Source: Roseburia inulinivorans DSM 16841 (GTDB lineage Bacteria; Bacillota; Clostridia; Lachnospirales; Lachnospiraceae). From it: a DNA stretch of 64,000 nucleotides. Of the stretch, positions 47,550 to 56,874 are shown in pieces. The DNA lies in the NCBI RefSeq assembly GCF_000174195.1, contig NZ_ACFY01000040.1, positions 27,884 through 91,883 of the forward strand, in the 5' to 3' direction. The translations under genes were made by a program, and so were the position numbers. Each line of letters opens with the position of its first letter. The stretch's first letter is position 1. The notes under the pieces were generated by a model. That model had not been told where the DNA came from. It did not search any database and saw nothing but the letters and a program-made list of their open reading frames with translations.

Positions 47550-48593
47550 ATGACAAAAACAGTGAAGATCGGCAACCGCATCATTGGCGGCGGCAACCCG
47601 ATTTTGATCCAGTCTATGACCAATACAAAAACCGAGAATGTGGAGGCAACTGCCGCACAGATCAATCAGCTTACAGCTGCCGGATGTGATATCATCCGCT
47701 GTGCAGTGCCTACGATGGATGCAGCGAAGGCATTAAAGGAGATAAAAAAACAGGTGCAGATTCCGGTCGTTGCAGACATTCATTTTGACTATCGTCTTGC
47801 AATTGCAGCAATGGAGAATGGAGCAGACAAGATCCGTATCAACCCTGGCAATATCGGAAGCGCGGAGCGTGTAAAGGCAGTGGTGGATGTCGCAAAAGAG
47901 CGCAACATTCCAATCCGTGTAGGGGTAAACAGTGGTTCCTTAGAAAAAGATCTGGTGGAGAAATACCATGGAGTGACGGCTGAGGGACTGGTAGAAAGTG
48001 CTTTGGATAAAGTAAAACTGATTGAAGATATGGGATATGATAATCTTGTCATCAGTATCAAATCTTCGGATGTTATGATGTGTGTGAAAGCACATGAACT
48101 GATCGCAAGCCAGACCGATCATCCGCTGCATGTCGGAATCACGGAGGCTGGTACGATTATCAGCGGTAATATCAAGTCTGCCATCGGACTTGGATTGATC
48201 TTACACCAGGGAATCGGTGATACGATCAGGGTTTCCCTGACAGGCGATCCATCAGAGGAAATCAAATCTGCCAAATTGATTTTAAAAACGCTTGGACTTC
48301 GCAAAGGCGGTGTGGAAGTAGTATCCTGTCCAACCTGCGGAAGAACACAGATCAATCTGATCCAACTGGCAAATCAGGTAGAAAATATGGTTGCAGATAT
48401 TCCACTTGACATTAAAGTTGCCGTTATGGGATGTGTTGTAAATGGTCCGGGAGAGGCAAAAGAAGCAGATATCGGAATTGCCGGAGGAATCGGCGAGGGA
48501 CTTATAATCAAACATGGCGAGGTATTCAAAAAAGTGCCGGAGTCAGAACTTTTAGAGGCACTCCGCTATGAACTGTTACATTGGAATGAATAA
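47550..48593 (+). CDS. ispG: 4-hydroxy-3-methylbut-2-enyl-diphosphate synthase
   Basis: Iron-sulphur enzyme of the MEP pathway, 347 residues. TIM-barrel start RIIGGGNPILIQSMTNTKTE; cluster ligands in CPTCGRTQ and in GCVVNGPGEAKEADIG. In B. subtilis the rseP-polC gap holds proS instead; ispG at this place is usual in Clostridia. Confidence 0.96.
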   Translation: MTKTVKIGNRIIGGGNPILIQSMTNTKTENVEATAAQINQLTAAGCDIIRCAVPTMDAAKALKEIKKQVQIPVVADIHFDYRLAIAAMENGADKIRINPGNIGSAERVKAVVDVAKERNIPIRVGVNSGSLEKDLVEKYHGVTAEGLVESALDKVKLIEDMGYDNLVISIKSSDVMMCVKAHELIASQTDHPLHVGITEAGTIISGNIKSAIGLGLILHQGIGDTIRVSLTGDPSEEIKSAKLILKTLGLRKGGVEVVSCPTCGRTQINLIQLANQVENMVADIPLDIKVAVMGCVVNGPGEAKEADIGIAGGIGEGLIIKHGEVFKKVPESELLEALRYELLHWNE

Positions 48594-48595
48594 TT

Positions 48596-51500
48596 ATGGC
48601 AAAACTATTTTTTGATGTCTTTCCGACACTGGATGTGTCCGGGGATATGAAGAAAATTTTATCTGAGATGGAAGTTACCAAGGTAGGGATGAATCATGAG
48701 AGAGATCATATCCGTGTCTATCTTTTGGGCAGTCATCTCATACATAAAAATAACATTACGCAGTTAGAAAAATCCATTGAGGAGCAGATATTTAAGGGAA
48801 AACGGATGAATGTCCGTATTATCGAAAAGTATCAGCTCTCCGAGCAGTATACCGCCCGCACGCTGATGGATATGTATAAGGACAGTATTTTAGAAGAGTT
48901 AAAAGCCTACAGTCTGATGGAATACAATCTGCTGCGTGCTTCCAAAATGGAATTTACGGATGACAGTCATCTGCATCTTGTACTGGAAAATACGATCATT
49001 GCACAGACACGCTCCCATGAAATTGTGGAATTTTTAGAGAAAATCGTGTGTGAGCGCTGTGGCATGAACCTGATTGTTGACCTTGACTTTGAGGAACCAA
49101 AAGAGAGCAGGTACAAGAAAAACAGTGATCTTCAGATTCAGTTTGAAATCAAAAATATATTAAAAAATATCAATTTGAAGGATGAGGACGGAGAGACAGT
49201 TGCAGTTGCTTCAGATGCCAATGAAAAAAGTGCAGCTTCCGGTCAGACTACAACATCTGGAGACAGTGGTTCTACAGGTGGTGGAAACGCCGTAAAACCT
49301 GCAAAAAACGATGCAAAATCTGCAAATGGTGCAGGAAATACTGCAAAAAAAACATATGACGGACCACGGAAAGAGTTTAAAAAACGTTATGATGGCGGTG
49401 GCTTTGGCGGAGGTAAAAAATCCGATAATCCGGATGTAATTTACGGTCGTGATATTGAGGATGGAGAAACCATCCCATTGGAGAAAATCGTGGGTGAGAT
49501 GGGTGAAGTTACCATCCGCTGTCAGGTCATGACGGTTGAGACGAGGGAGATCCGTAACGAAAAGACAATCATTATCATGTCGGTCACAGATTTTACGGAT
49601 TCCATTGTCCTGAAAATATTTACAAGAAATGAAGACAGGGATGAGCTTCTTGGCAATCTGAAAAAAGGGGCATTCTTAAAAATCAAAGGTGTCACGACAA
49701 TCGATAAGTTTGACAGTGAATTAACAATCGGTTCGATCGTTGGAATTAAGAAGATTGCAGACTTTACGACCACCCGTATGGACACCAGTCCGGAGAAGCG
49801 TGTGGAATTGCACTGTCATACAAAGATGAGTGATATGGATGGTGTGTCCGAGTGTAAAGACATCGTAAAGCGTGCCATGAAATGGGGACATAAGGCGATT
49901 GCGATCACCGACCACGGCGATGTACAGGCATTCCCGGATGCAAACCATGCACTGAGTCCGGATGACGATTTTAAGGTTATCTACGGTGTGGAAGCGTATC
50001 TGGTGGACGACTTGAAGGATATTATCACAGATTCGAAAGGACAGAGCCTCGATGAAACCTTTGTGGTGTTCGACTTGGAGACGACCGGTTTCAGCCCGGA
50101 TAAGAATAAGATTATTGAGATCGGTGCAGTGAAAGTAGTCGGTGGTGTCATTACAGACCGCTTTTCGACATTTGTAAACCCGGAAGTGCCAATTCCATTC
50201 CGAATCGAGGAATTGACCTCAATTAAGGATGATATGGTCATTGATGCACCGAAGATTGAGGAGATTCTGCCGGAATTTATGAAGTTCTGCGAGGGTGCGA
50301 TCATGGTTGCCCACAATGCGGAATTTGATATGAGTTTTATTAAGAAAAACTGCAAGGATCAGGGGATAGAGAGAGAGTTTACGATCATAGATACAGTGGC
50401 TCTTGCCAGAATCCTGCTGCCGAACCTGAATCGTTTTAAACTCGATACCGTTGCAAAGGCATTGAATGTCTCACTGGAAAACCATCATCGTGCAGTTGAC
50501 GATGCTGCCTGTACAGCAGAAATTTTTGTGAAATTTATTGAGATGTTAAAAGAACGCGGTATGGAAAATCTCGATGATGTGAACCATATGGTTTCCACCT
50601 CCCCGGAAACGGTCATGAAAATGCCGACCTACCATGCAATTATTCTGGCGACAAATGACATCGGACGTATCAATCTGTATCGTCTGGTTTCACTTTCACA
50701 CCTCACGTATTATAATAAGAGGCCACGTGTGCCAAAAAGTGAATTTGTCAAATACAGAGAGGGACTTCTTTTAGGCTCTGCCTGTGAAGCTGGAGAATTA
50801 TACCGTGCGATTGTGGGCGGAAGACCGCAGGAAGAGATCATAAGACTTGTAAAGTTCTATGATTATCTGGAGATACAGCCGCTTGGAAACAATGAGTTCA
50901 TGTTGCGCAGTGACAAGGAGCCGGTGAATACGATGGAAGAGCTGCAGGATATCAACCGCAGGATCTGCAGACTGGGGGAGGAATTTAACAAGCTTGTGGT
51001 GGCTACCTGCGATGTGCATTTCCTTGACCCGGAAGATGAAATCTACCGCCGTATTATTATGGCCGGAAAGGGATTTAAGGATGCTGACGAGCAGGCACCG
51101 TTATATCTTCGAACAACCGAAGAAATGCTAAAGGAATTCGAATATCTTGGAAGTGCCAAGGCAGAAGAGGTCGTCATTACAAATCCAAACAAAATTGCGG
51201 ATATGTGTGAGAAGATTGCACCGGTAAGACCGGATAAGTGTCCGCCGTTTATCGAGAATTCGGATCAGATGCTCCGTGATATCTGCTATAACAAGGCGCA
51301 CAGCATGTATGGTGAAGAACTGCCTCCGATCGTAAAGGAGCGGCTTGACCGAGAATTAAATTCGATTATTTCCAATGGATATGCGGTAATGTATATTATC
51401 GCACAGAAGCTTGTATGGAAGTCGAACGAGGATGGTTACCTTGTAGGTTCCCGTGGTTCGGTAGGTTCCTCTTTTGCAGCGACCATGTCCGGTATCACGG

Positions 51501-53134
51501 AGGTAAATCCATTGCAGGCGCATTACCGTTGCGAATATTGCAAATACAGCGATTTTGATTCACCGGAAGTCAAGGCATTTTCCGGAAGAAGTGGTTGTGA
51601 TATGCCGGATAAGATTTGTCCGGTGTGTGGCAAAAAGCTGGTAAAAGATGGATTTGATATTCCATTTGAGACCTTCCTTGGATTCAAGGGAAATAAAGAG
51701 CCGGATATCGACTTAAACTTTTCCGGTGAGTATCAGAGTAAAGCCCATGCTTACTGTGAGGTTATTTTCGGTTACGGACAGACATTCCGTGCCGGAACGA
51801 TTGGTACACTTGCGGATAAGACTGCATTTGGATATATCAAAAATTATTATGAAGAGCGTGGAATTCACAAGAGAAACTGTGAGATTGACCGTATTGTACA
51901 GGGATGTGTCGGCGTCCGGAGAACGACCGGACAGCATCCGGGAGGTATCGTTGTTCTTCCGGTGGGCGAGGAGATTAATACGTTTACTCCGGTACAGCAT
52001 CCGGCAAACGATATGACGACTGCAACGGTTACGACTCATTTTGATTACCATTCCATCGACCATAACTTATTAAAACTGGACATTCTCGGACACGATGATC
52101 CGACCATGATCCGTATGTTACAGGACTTGACAGGACTTGATCCACAGACGATCCCTTTGGACGATCAGACAGTCATGTCGCTGTTTATGAATACCTCTGC
52201 ATTGGGAGTAGAACCGGAAGACATCAACGGTATTCCCCTGGGATGTTTAGGAATCCCGGAGTTTGGAACAGATTTTGCGATGCAGATGGTTATTGATGCG
52301 AAACCGACCGAATTTTCGGATCTGATCCGAATTTCAGGACTTTCGCATGGTACGGATGTGTGGTTGGGAAATGCACAGACTTTAATTGAGCAGGGGATTG
52401 CAACGATTTCTACTGCAATCTGTACCCGTGATGATATTATGATTTATCTGATCAGTATGGGACTTGACAGTGAGCAGTCCTTTACCATTATGGAGTCTGT
52501 TCGAAAAGGTAAGGGATTAAAGGAAGAATGGAAGGAAGAGATGCGGGCACATAATGTACCGGAATGGTATATTGATTCGTGTTTAAAGATCAAGTATATG
52601 TTCCCGAAAGCACATGCGGCTGCCTACGTTATGATGGCGTGGCGTATTGCATACTGTAAAGTTTTTTATCCACTCGCCTATTATGCAGCATATTTTTCCA
52701 TTCGTGCGACCGGTTTCAACTATGAGATCATGTGTCAGGGAAAAGAGCGTCTGGAATATTTTTATAAAGATTACACGAGAAGAAAAGATTCTCTTTCCAA
52801 AAAAGAGCAGGATGTCTACCGTGATATGCGAATTGTGCAGGAGATGTATGCGAGAGGCTTTGATTTCACGCCAATTGATATTTACCGTGCACTGCCGGGC
52901 CGTTTCCAGATCATCGATGGAAAACTTATGCCGGCGTTAAATACGATCGAGGGTATGGGCGACAATGCTGCAATCGCGGTTGCGGAAGCAGCAAAAGACG
53001 GAAAGTTCTTATCCAAAGATGATTTCCGTCAGAGAACCAAAGTAACGAAATCTACCATCGATCTTATGGCAGATCTTGGACTGCTGGGCGATATGCCGGA
53101 GTCCAATCAGTTGTCGTTATTTGATTTTGCATAA
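48596..53134 (+). CDS. polC: DNA polymerase III alpha subunit, PolC type
   Basis: Main replicative polymerase of low-GC Gram-positives, 1512 residues (B. subtilis 1437). Order: N-terminal domain with a Gly/Lys/Asn-rich insert near residues 205-275, an OB domain, PHP domain from about residue 401 (VELHCHTKMSDMDG), inserted 3'-5' exonuclease from about 490 (FVVFDLETTGFSPDKNKIIE), polymerase with a zinc site near 980-1020 (CEYCKYS ... CPVCGKK) and the catalytic PDIDLNFSGEYQ near 1035, then the tail domain. It starts two bases after the ispG stop with only a weak ribosome site. Confidence 0.97.
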   Translation: MAKLFFDVFPTLDVSGDMKKILSEMEVTKVGMNHERDHIRVYLLGSHLIHKNNITQLEKSIEEQIFKGKRMNVRIIEKYQLSEQYTARTLMDMYKDSILEELKAYSLMEYNLLRASKMEFTDDSHLHLVLENTIIAQTRSHEIVEFLEKIVCERCGMNLIVDLDFEEPKESRYKKNSDLQIQFEIKNILKNINLKDEDGETVAVASDANEKSAASGQTTTSGDSGSTGGGNAVKPAKNDAKSANGAGNTAKKTYDGPRKEFKKRYDGGGFGGGKKSDNPDVIYGRDIEDGETIPLEKIVGEMGEVTIRCQVMTVETREIRNEKTIIIMSVTDFTDSIVLKIFTRNEDRDELLGNLKKGAFLKIKGVTTIDKFDSELTIGSIVGIKKIADFTTTRMDTSPEKRVELHCHTKMSDMDGVSECKDIVKRAMKWGHKAIAITDHGDVQAFPDANHALSPDDDFKVIYGVEAYLVDDLKDIITDSKGQSLDETFVVFDLETTGFSPDKNKIIEIGAVKVVGGVITDRFSTFVNPEVPIPFRIEELTSIKDDMVIDAPKIEEILPEFMKFCEGAIMVAHNAEFDMSFIKKNCKDQGIEREFTIIDTVALARILLPNLNRFKLDTVAKALNVSLENHHRAVDDAACTAEIFVKFIEMLKERGMENLDDVNHMVSTSPETVMKMPTYHAIILATNDIGRINLYRLVSLSHLTYYNKRPRVPKSEFVKYREGLLLGSACEAGELYRAIVGGRPQEEIIRLVKFYDYLEIQPLGNNEFMLRSDKEPVNTMEELQDINRRICRLGEEFNKLVVATCDVHFLDPEDEIYRRIIMAGKGFKDADEQAPLYLRTTEEMLKEFEYLGSAKAEEVVITNPNKIADMCEKIAPVRPDKCPPFIENSDQMLRDICYNKAHSMYGEELPPIVKERLDRELNSIISNGYAVMYIIAQKLVWKSNEDGYLVGSRGSVGSSFAATMSGITEVNPLQAHYRCEYCKYSDFDSPEVKAFSGRSGCDMPDKICPVCGKKLVKDGFDIPFETFLGFKGNKEPDIDLNFSGEYQSKAHAYCEVIFGYGQTFRAGTIGTLADKTAFGYIKNYYEERGIHKRNCEIDRIVQGCVGVRRTTGQHPGGIVVLPVGEEINTFTPVQHPANDMTTATVTTHFDYHSIDHNLLKLDILGHDDPTMIRMLQDLTGLDPQTIPLDDQTVMSLFMNTSALGVEPEDINGIPLGCLGIPEFGTDFAMQMVIDAKPTEFSDLIRISGLSHGTDVWLGNAQTLIEQGIATISTAICTRDDIMIYLISMGLDSEQSFTIMESVRKGKGLKEEWKEEMRAHNVPEWYIDSCLKIKYMFPKAHAAAYVMMAWRIAYCKVFYPLAYYAAYFSIRATGFNYEIMCQGKERLEYFYKDYTRRKDSLSKKEQDVYRDMRIVQEMYARGFDFTPIDIYRALPGRFQIIDGKLMPALNTIEGMGDNAAIAVAEAAKDGKFLSKDDFRQRTKVTKSTIDLMADLGLLGDMPESNQLSLFDFA

Positions 53135-53152
53135 ATATTTGTTTTGCGGGAT

Positions 53153-53198
53153 AAAGAAACGCCAGGAAAAAATGAAGTTTCCTGACGTTTCTTTTTTT
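53153..53198. terminator. Bidirectional terminator between polC and the DUF5050 gene
   Basis: AAGAAACG-CAGGAAA pairs with TTTCCTG-CGTTTCTT (one mismatch). A runs flank it on the left and T runs on the right, so it can end both convergent transcripts. Confidence 0.8.
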
Positions 53199-53227
53199 GT
53201 AAAAAATTGCATTGTAACAACGCCTGC

Positions 53228-54232
53228 TTACGGATTGAAAATCTGTACATTGCCCGGGGCAGCAACAGATGTATAATAAGGGGTTTTGGTCGTAAAATCT
53301 TTAAAATAGACATAAGTGGAAGTTACATTAATGGCAGTGTAGTTGCCTTCTTTTAATTCCTGATAATTGCTTCCATCTGTATTAATACAACAGATGGCCG
53401 GATTTGTCTTATCATTTTTCTGAAAAAAGATTTTATCGCCTGTGACATTATAGCAGTCGACACGGCAGTCCGTGACCAGCGTTTTTTCACCATTTGTCAG
53501 ATCGACTTTGGCAATGCGGTAATCGTTTTCACAGTCCATAAAATAAAGATTGTTTCCGTCTTTCACCGGCATCCAGCAGTTCCCCTCATAGATGACTTTT
53601 GCGTGGTCATTGGAAGTGTCCATCTCATAGATATTATGATTGTCTGTCAGTCCGTTATAATAAATATATTGTCCATCGGTACTTGCGGTAAAGTAGGACT
53701 GTTTTTCTACCTGCTCTTTTTCCTTGCCATCAATTTTGACTTTGTACAGCGTGGTTGCATCAGTGGTATCATAATGCAGATAGTACAGATAATTTCCAAC
53801 CAGGGAAGCATACATACACGGATCATCATCTAAAATTTCAGGTTTTCCTTTTCCGTCAATGTCCAGCCGGCATAAGCTGTTGGTATTGACCGGGAGGAAG
53901 GAAAACGAATCAGCGCTTTTTCCCTTAAGTTTACAGTAATAAATGTAGTGGTCATCCACGTTGATGTAGCTGACACTCTGATCCTCTAACTTTTTGATGT
54001 TTGTGCCGTCCGGGTTCATGGAGTACAGACAGTAGTTGTCGGCAGGGTTGGCAAAGTAGACAATACCATCTTTTTCACAGAAATATCCTTCGTTATACAG
54101 ATTTCCCGCAGTGTTGCCGTTGACATAACCGTCATTATACCGAATGCGGTTTATGTACCGGTAGAGGAAAACACACCCGGCAGCAAGAAGGATCACCAAC
54201 ACAAAAAGCAGCCATTTCCAAATTTTTTTCAT
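53228..54232 (-). CDS. DUF5050-type membrane-anchored beta-propeller protein
   Basis: 334 residues. One N-terminal hydrophobic segment (KWLLFVLVILLAAGCVFLYR; the AAGC could be a lipobox or the helix could simply anchor the protein) and an extracellular region of repeated blades (for example YCLYSMNPDGTNIKKL, then NNLYFMDCENDYRIAKVDL). Tyr-rich strands and DGT/DGK turns are typical of DUF5050. Function unknown, likely surface binding or sensing. AGAGGTGATT precedes the ATG. It is the only minus-strand gene besides the PHP gene. Confidence 0.8.
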   Translation of the reverse strand: MKKIWKWLLFVLVILLAAGCVFLYRYINRIRYNDGYVNGNTAGNLYNEGYFCEKDGIVYFANPADNYCLYSMNPDGTNIKKLEDQSVSYINVDDHYIYYCKLKGKSADSFSFLPVNTNSLCRLDIDGKGKPEILDDDPCMYASLVGNYLYYLHYDTTDATTLYKVKIDGKEKEQVEKQSYFTASTDGQYIYYNGLTDNHNIYEMDTSNDHAKVIYEGNCWMPVKDGNNLYFMDCENDYRIAKVDLTNGEKTLVTDCRVDCYNVTGDKIFFQKNDKTNPAICCINTDGSNYQELKEGNYTAINVTSTYVYFKDFTTKTPYYTSVAAPGNVQIFNP

Positions 54233-54273
54233 AAGTAAATCACCTCTTTGATTTATAATCTTTATCTATAAAA

Positions 54274-54303
54274 AGTATAGCATTTCTGTATACCATGACG
54301 CAA
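54274..54303 (-). promoter_or_regulatory. Promoter of the DUF5050 gene
   Basis: On the minus strand: -35 TTGCGT (54303-54298), 18-base spacer, -10 TATACT (54279-54274). It lies back to back with the pheA promoter. Confidence 0.55.
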
Positions 54304-54311
54304 GTGTTCTC

Positions 54312-54340
54312 TTGCAAGCAAACTGTGAATGTAATATATT
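54312..54340 (+). promoter_or_regulatory. pheA promoter
   Basis: -35 TTGCAA (54312-54317), 17-base spacer, -10 TATATT (54335-54340), 33 bases before the proposed ATG. Confidence 0.6.
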
Positions 54341-54372
54341 ATAAATAATAAATGGAAAGGCTTGGATTTTTT

Positions 54373-55524
54373 ATGAGAGATTTATTGGAACTAAGAGATG
54401 AGATTGATCAGATCGACAGTCAGATCGTGGATCTGTATGAACGCAGAATGGCAATTTCAGAGGAAGTTGCTGAATATAAAATTGCTGTGGGAAAGAAAGT
54501 ATTTGACAAGCAGCGTGAGGTTTCCAAGTTGGAAACATTGAGCAGAAAAGGAACTACGCCATTTTTAAAACATGGTATCCGTGAACTGTTCGAGCAGATC
54601 ATGTCCATGAGCCGGAAGCGTCAGTATCAGCTACTGACAGAACATGGTCAGACGGAAAAAACCGATTTTAAAGAAGTAGATCATCTGAATTACAAAAATG
54701 CTAAAATCGTATTTCAGGGAACGGAAGGCGCATATTCACAGCTTGCGCTGAATGAGTATTTCGGGGAGAATGCAGACAGTTATCATGTGGATACGTGGCG
54801 GGATGCGATGGAAGCCATCCAAAACGGAGAGGCCGATTACGCTGTATTCCCAATTGAGAATTCATCTGCCGGAATCGTTTCCGAGAACTATGATCTTATG
54901 GTGGAATACAATAATTATATCGTGGGCGAGCAGATCATCCGTATCGACCATGCACTTTTGGGCCTGCCGGAAGCAGACATGGACGATATCACCGACATTT
55001 ATTCCCACCCACAGGCGCTGATGCAGTGCTCGAAATACCTTGAGAGCCACAGAGACTGGGAAAAGCACAGTCTGAAAAATACTGCGATGTCCGCCCAGAA
55101 GATCAAAGAAGATGGAAAAAAGAACAAGGCAGCGATCGCAAGCACCCTGACTGCGGATATTTACGGTTTGAAAGTGCTGGATGAGGCAATCCAGAACAAT
55201 AAAAAAAATTATACAAAGTTTATCATTGTGGCAAACAAGAAGATTTTTGAATCGAGAGCCAATAAGATCAGTATCTCTTTTGAAGTTCCGCATGAGAGCG
55301 GTTCGCTGTACCATAAGCTGTCCCATTTTATCTACAACGGAATCAACATGAATAAGATCGAGTCCAGACCGGTGCAGGGAAAAGCGTGGGAGTACCGCTT
55401 CTTTGTTGACATTGAGGGAAACCTCAATGATGCAGCCGTACAGAATGCGCTGCGGGGGCTGACAGAGGAGACGATCCGTTTGAAAATACTTGGCAATTAT
55501 GTGAGTGCAGAAGGGAATGAATAA
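54373..55524 (+). CDS. pheA: Chorismate mutase / prephenate dehydratase (P-protein)
   Basis: Bifunctional enzyme making phenylpyruvate for phenylalanine. From ATG 54373 it is 383 residues: AroQ mutase domain (1-88, ELRDEIDQIDSQIVDLYERR), prephenate dehydratase (about 108-285, with the Thr-Lys-Phe form of the TRF motif in NYTKFIIVANK) and an ACT domain (about 300-375) with the ESRP phenylalanine-binding motif, so feedback inhibition is expected. ATG 54352 is in frame but the mutase homology starts at 54373. Confidence 0.94.
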   Translation: MRDLLELRDEIDQIDSQIVDLYERRMAISEEVAEYKIAVGKKVFDKQREVSKLETLSRKGTTPFLKHGIRELFEQIMSMSRKRQYQLLTEHGQTEKTDFKEVDHLNYKNAKIVFQGTEGAYSQLALNEYFGENADSYHVDTWRDAMEAIQNGEADYAVFPIENSSAGIVSENYDLMVEYNNYIVGEQIIRIDHALLGLPEADMDDITDIYSHPQALMQCSKYLESHRDWEKHSLKNTAMSAQKIKEDGKKNKAAIASTLTADIYGLKVLDEAIQNNKKNYTKFIIVANKKIFESRANKISISFEVPHESGSLYHKLSHFIYNGINMNKIESRPVQGKAWEYRFFVDIEGNLNDAAVQNALRGLTEETIRLKILGNYVSAEGNE

Positions 55525-56824
55525 ACTGATGAAAAGTCCAAAGAATTTAATTTTATATAAAGATTTTGAAAATGGAAAATTATTTTATAACATGACCTGG
55601 ATCATGGAGAATTATGAAAATGAATATTATAATAAAGAGGATGTGGAGTCTCTATTGTATGAGAGTTTGAACCAGTTAATGGAACTGGCAGTGAGTCATG
55701 GCTTTGAGGGGAATCTGTGGCACAGTTTTCTGGCATTTCTTCTTGTAAATAATGAGAATGCTTACAGCAAAACTTGTGAGATCCGCGGAAAAGTGGAGGG
55801 CTCTGTCAATCAGATCGTATTGCATGACTTTGAGATCATCAAATCGCTGTTTGATTTTGATTTTGGAAAACTTGCCTCTTATTTTGAGATGGACTGTATG
55901 GATGCCATCACTGATTATCAGAGCATGACAGGGAGCGGAAAGATTTTTAATAAGAGGATCAAGGAGCGCATCAATGAGTTGAAGTTAAAGCTGGAAGCTT
56001 CCACAGATGTGTCCGGATTTAAAGATGCAGTGACGGCATTTTATAAAGATTTTGGCGTTGGTAAACTCGGACTTCACAAGGCATTCCGCATTCAGCACAG
56101 GGAAAAGGAAGAGGTGGAGATCGTGCCGATCACAAATATTGCCCATGTGAAATTAGACGATCTGGTCGGCTATGAGCTTGCAAAACAGAAACTCATCGAC
56201 AATACGGAAGCATTTGTCAACGGAAAGCAGGCAAATAACTGCCTGTTATATGGGGATGCCGGAACCGGAAAATCCACCAGTATCAAAGCCATTGCAAACC
56301 AGTACTATGACAGAGGCTTACGTCTGATCGAAGTGTACAAGCACCAGTTCTGTGATCTGAATGATGTCATCGCACAGATCAAAAACCGCAATTACAAGTT
56401 CATTATTTACATGGACGATCTCTCTTTTGAAGAGTTTGAGATCGAATATAAATATCTGAAGGCAGTGATCGAGGGCGGTCTTGAGAAAAAACCGGACAAC
56501 GTACTGATCTATGCAACCTCCAACAGACGCCACCTGATCCGTGAAACATTTTCGGATAAAGAGGAAGTGCGTGAGGATATGCATACTTCCGATACTGTAC
56601 AGGAAAAATTATCCCTGTATGCAAGATTTGGTGTTTCCATCTACTTTGGCGCACCGAATAAGAAGGAATTCCAGAATATTGTCAAAGTACTTGCAGAAAA
56701 ATATCAGGTTTCCATGGATGAGGACACTTTGCTTGCTGAGGCCAATAAATGGGAGCTTTCCCACGGCGGATTATCCGGCAGGACAGCGCAGCAATTTATC
56801 AACTATTTACTTGGAAAAGAATAA
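55517..56824 (+). CDS. DUF815-family AAA+ ATPase
   Basis: About 435 residues. The C-terminal half is a P-loop ATPase: Walker A LLYGDAGTGKSTSIKAIAN and Walker B FIIYMDDLSFEEFE, then sensor-like YATSNRRHLIRE, all typical of DUF815. The N-terminal half is helical and not recognised. The start could be GTG 55505, ATG 55517 or ATG 55529; none has a well-spaced ribosome site, and it overlaps the pheA end. The cellular role of DUF815 is not established. Confidence 0.85.
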   Translation: MNKLMKSPKNLILYKDFENGKLFYNMTWIMENYENEYYNKEDVESLLYESLNQLMELAVSHGFEGNLWHSFLAFLLVNNENAYSKTCEIRGKVEGSVNQIVLHDFEIIKSLFDFDFGKLASYFEMDCMDAITDYQSMTGSGKIFNKRIKERINELKLKLEASTDVSGFKDAVTAFYKDFGVGKLGLHKAFRIQHREKEEVEIVPITNIAHVKLDDLVGYELAKQKLIDNTEAFVNGKQANNCLLYGDAGTGKSTSIKAIANQYYDRGLRLIEVYKHQFCDLNDVIAQIKNRNYKFIIYMDDLSFEEFEIEYKYLKAVIEGGLEKKPDNVLIYATSNRRHLIRETFSDKEEVREDMHTSDTVQEKLSLYARFGVSIYFGAPNKKEFQNIVKVLAEKYQVSMDEDTLLAEANKWELSHGGLSGRTAQQFINYLLGKE

Positions 56825-56838
56825 AAAATTGGTATAAT
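56811..56838 (+). promoter_or_regulatory. ppx promoter
   Basis: -35 TTGGAA (56811-56816, inside the end of the DUF815 gene), 16-base spacer, -10 TATAAT (56833-56838) with an extended -10 TGG. Confidence 0.65.
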
Positions 56839-56874
56839 AGAGATATACAAAAGAAATGAGGAGGCAGACATCTG

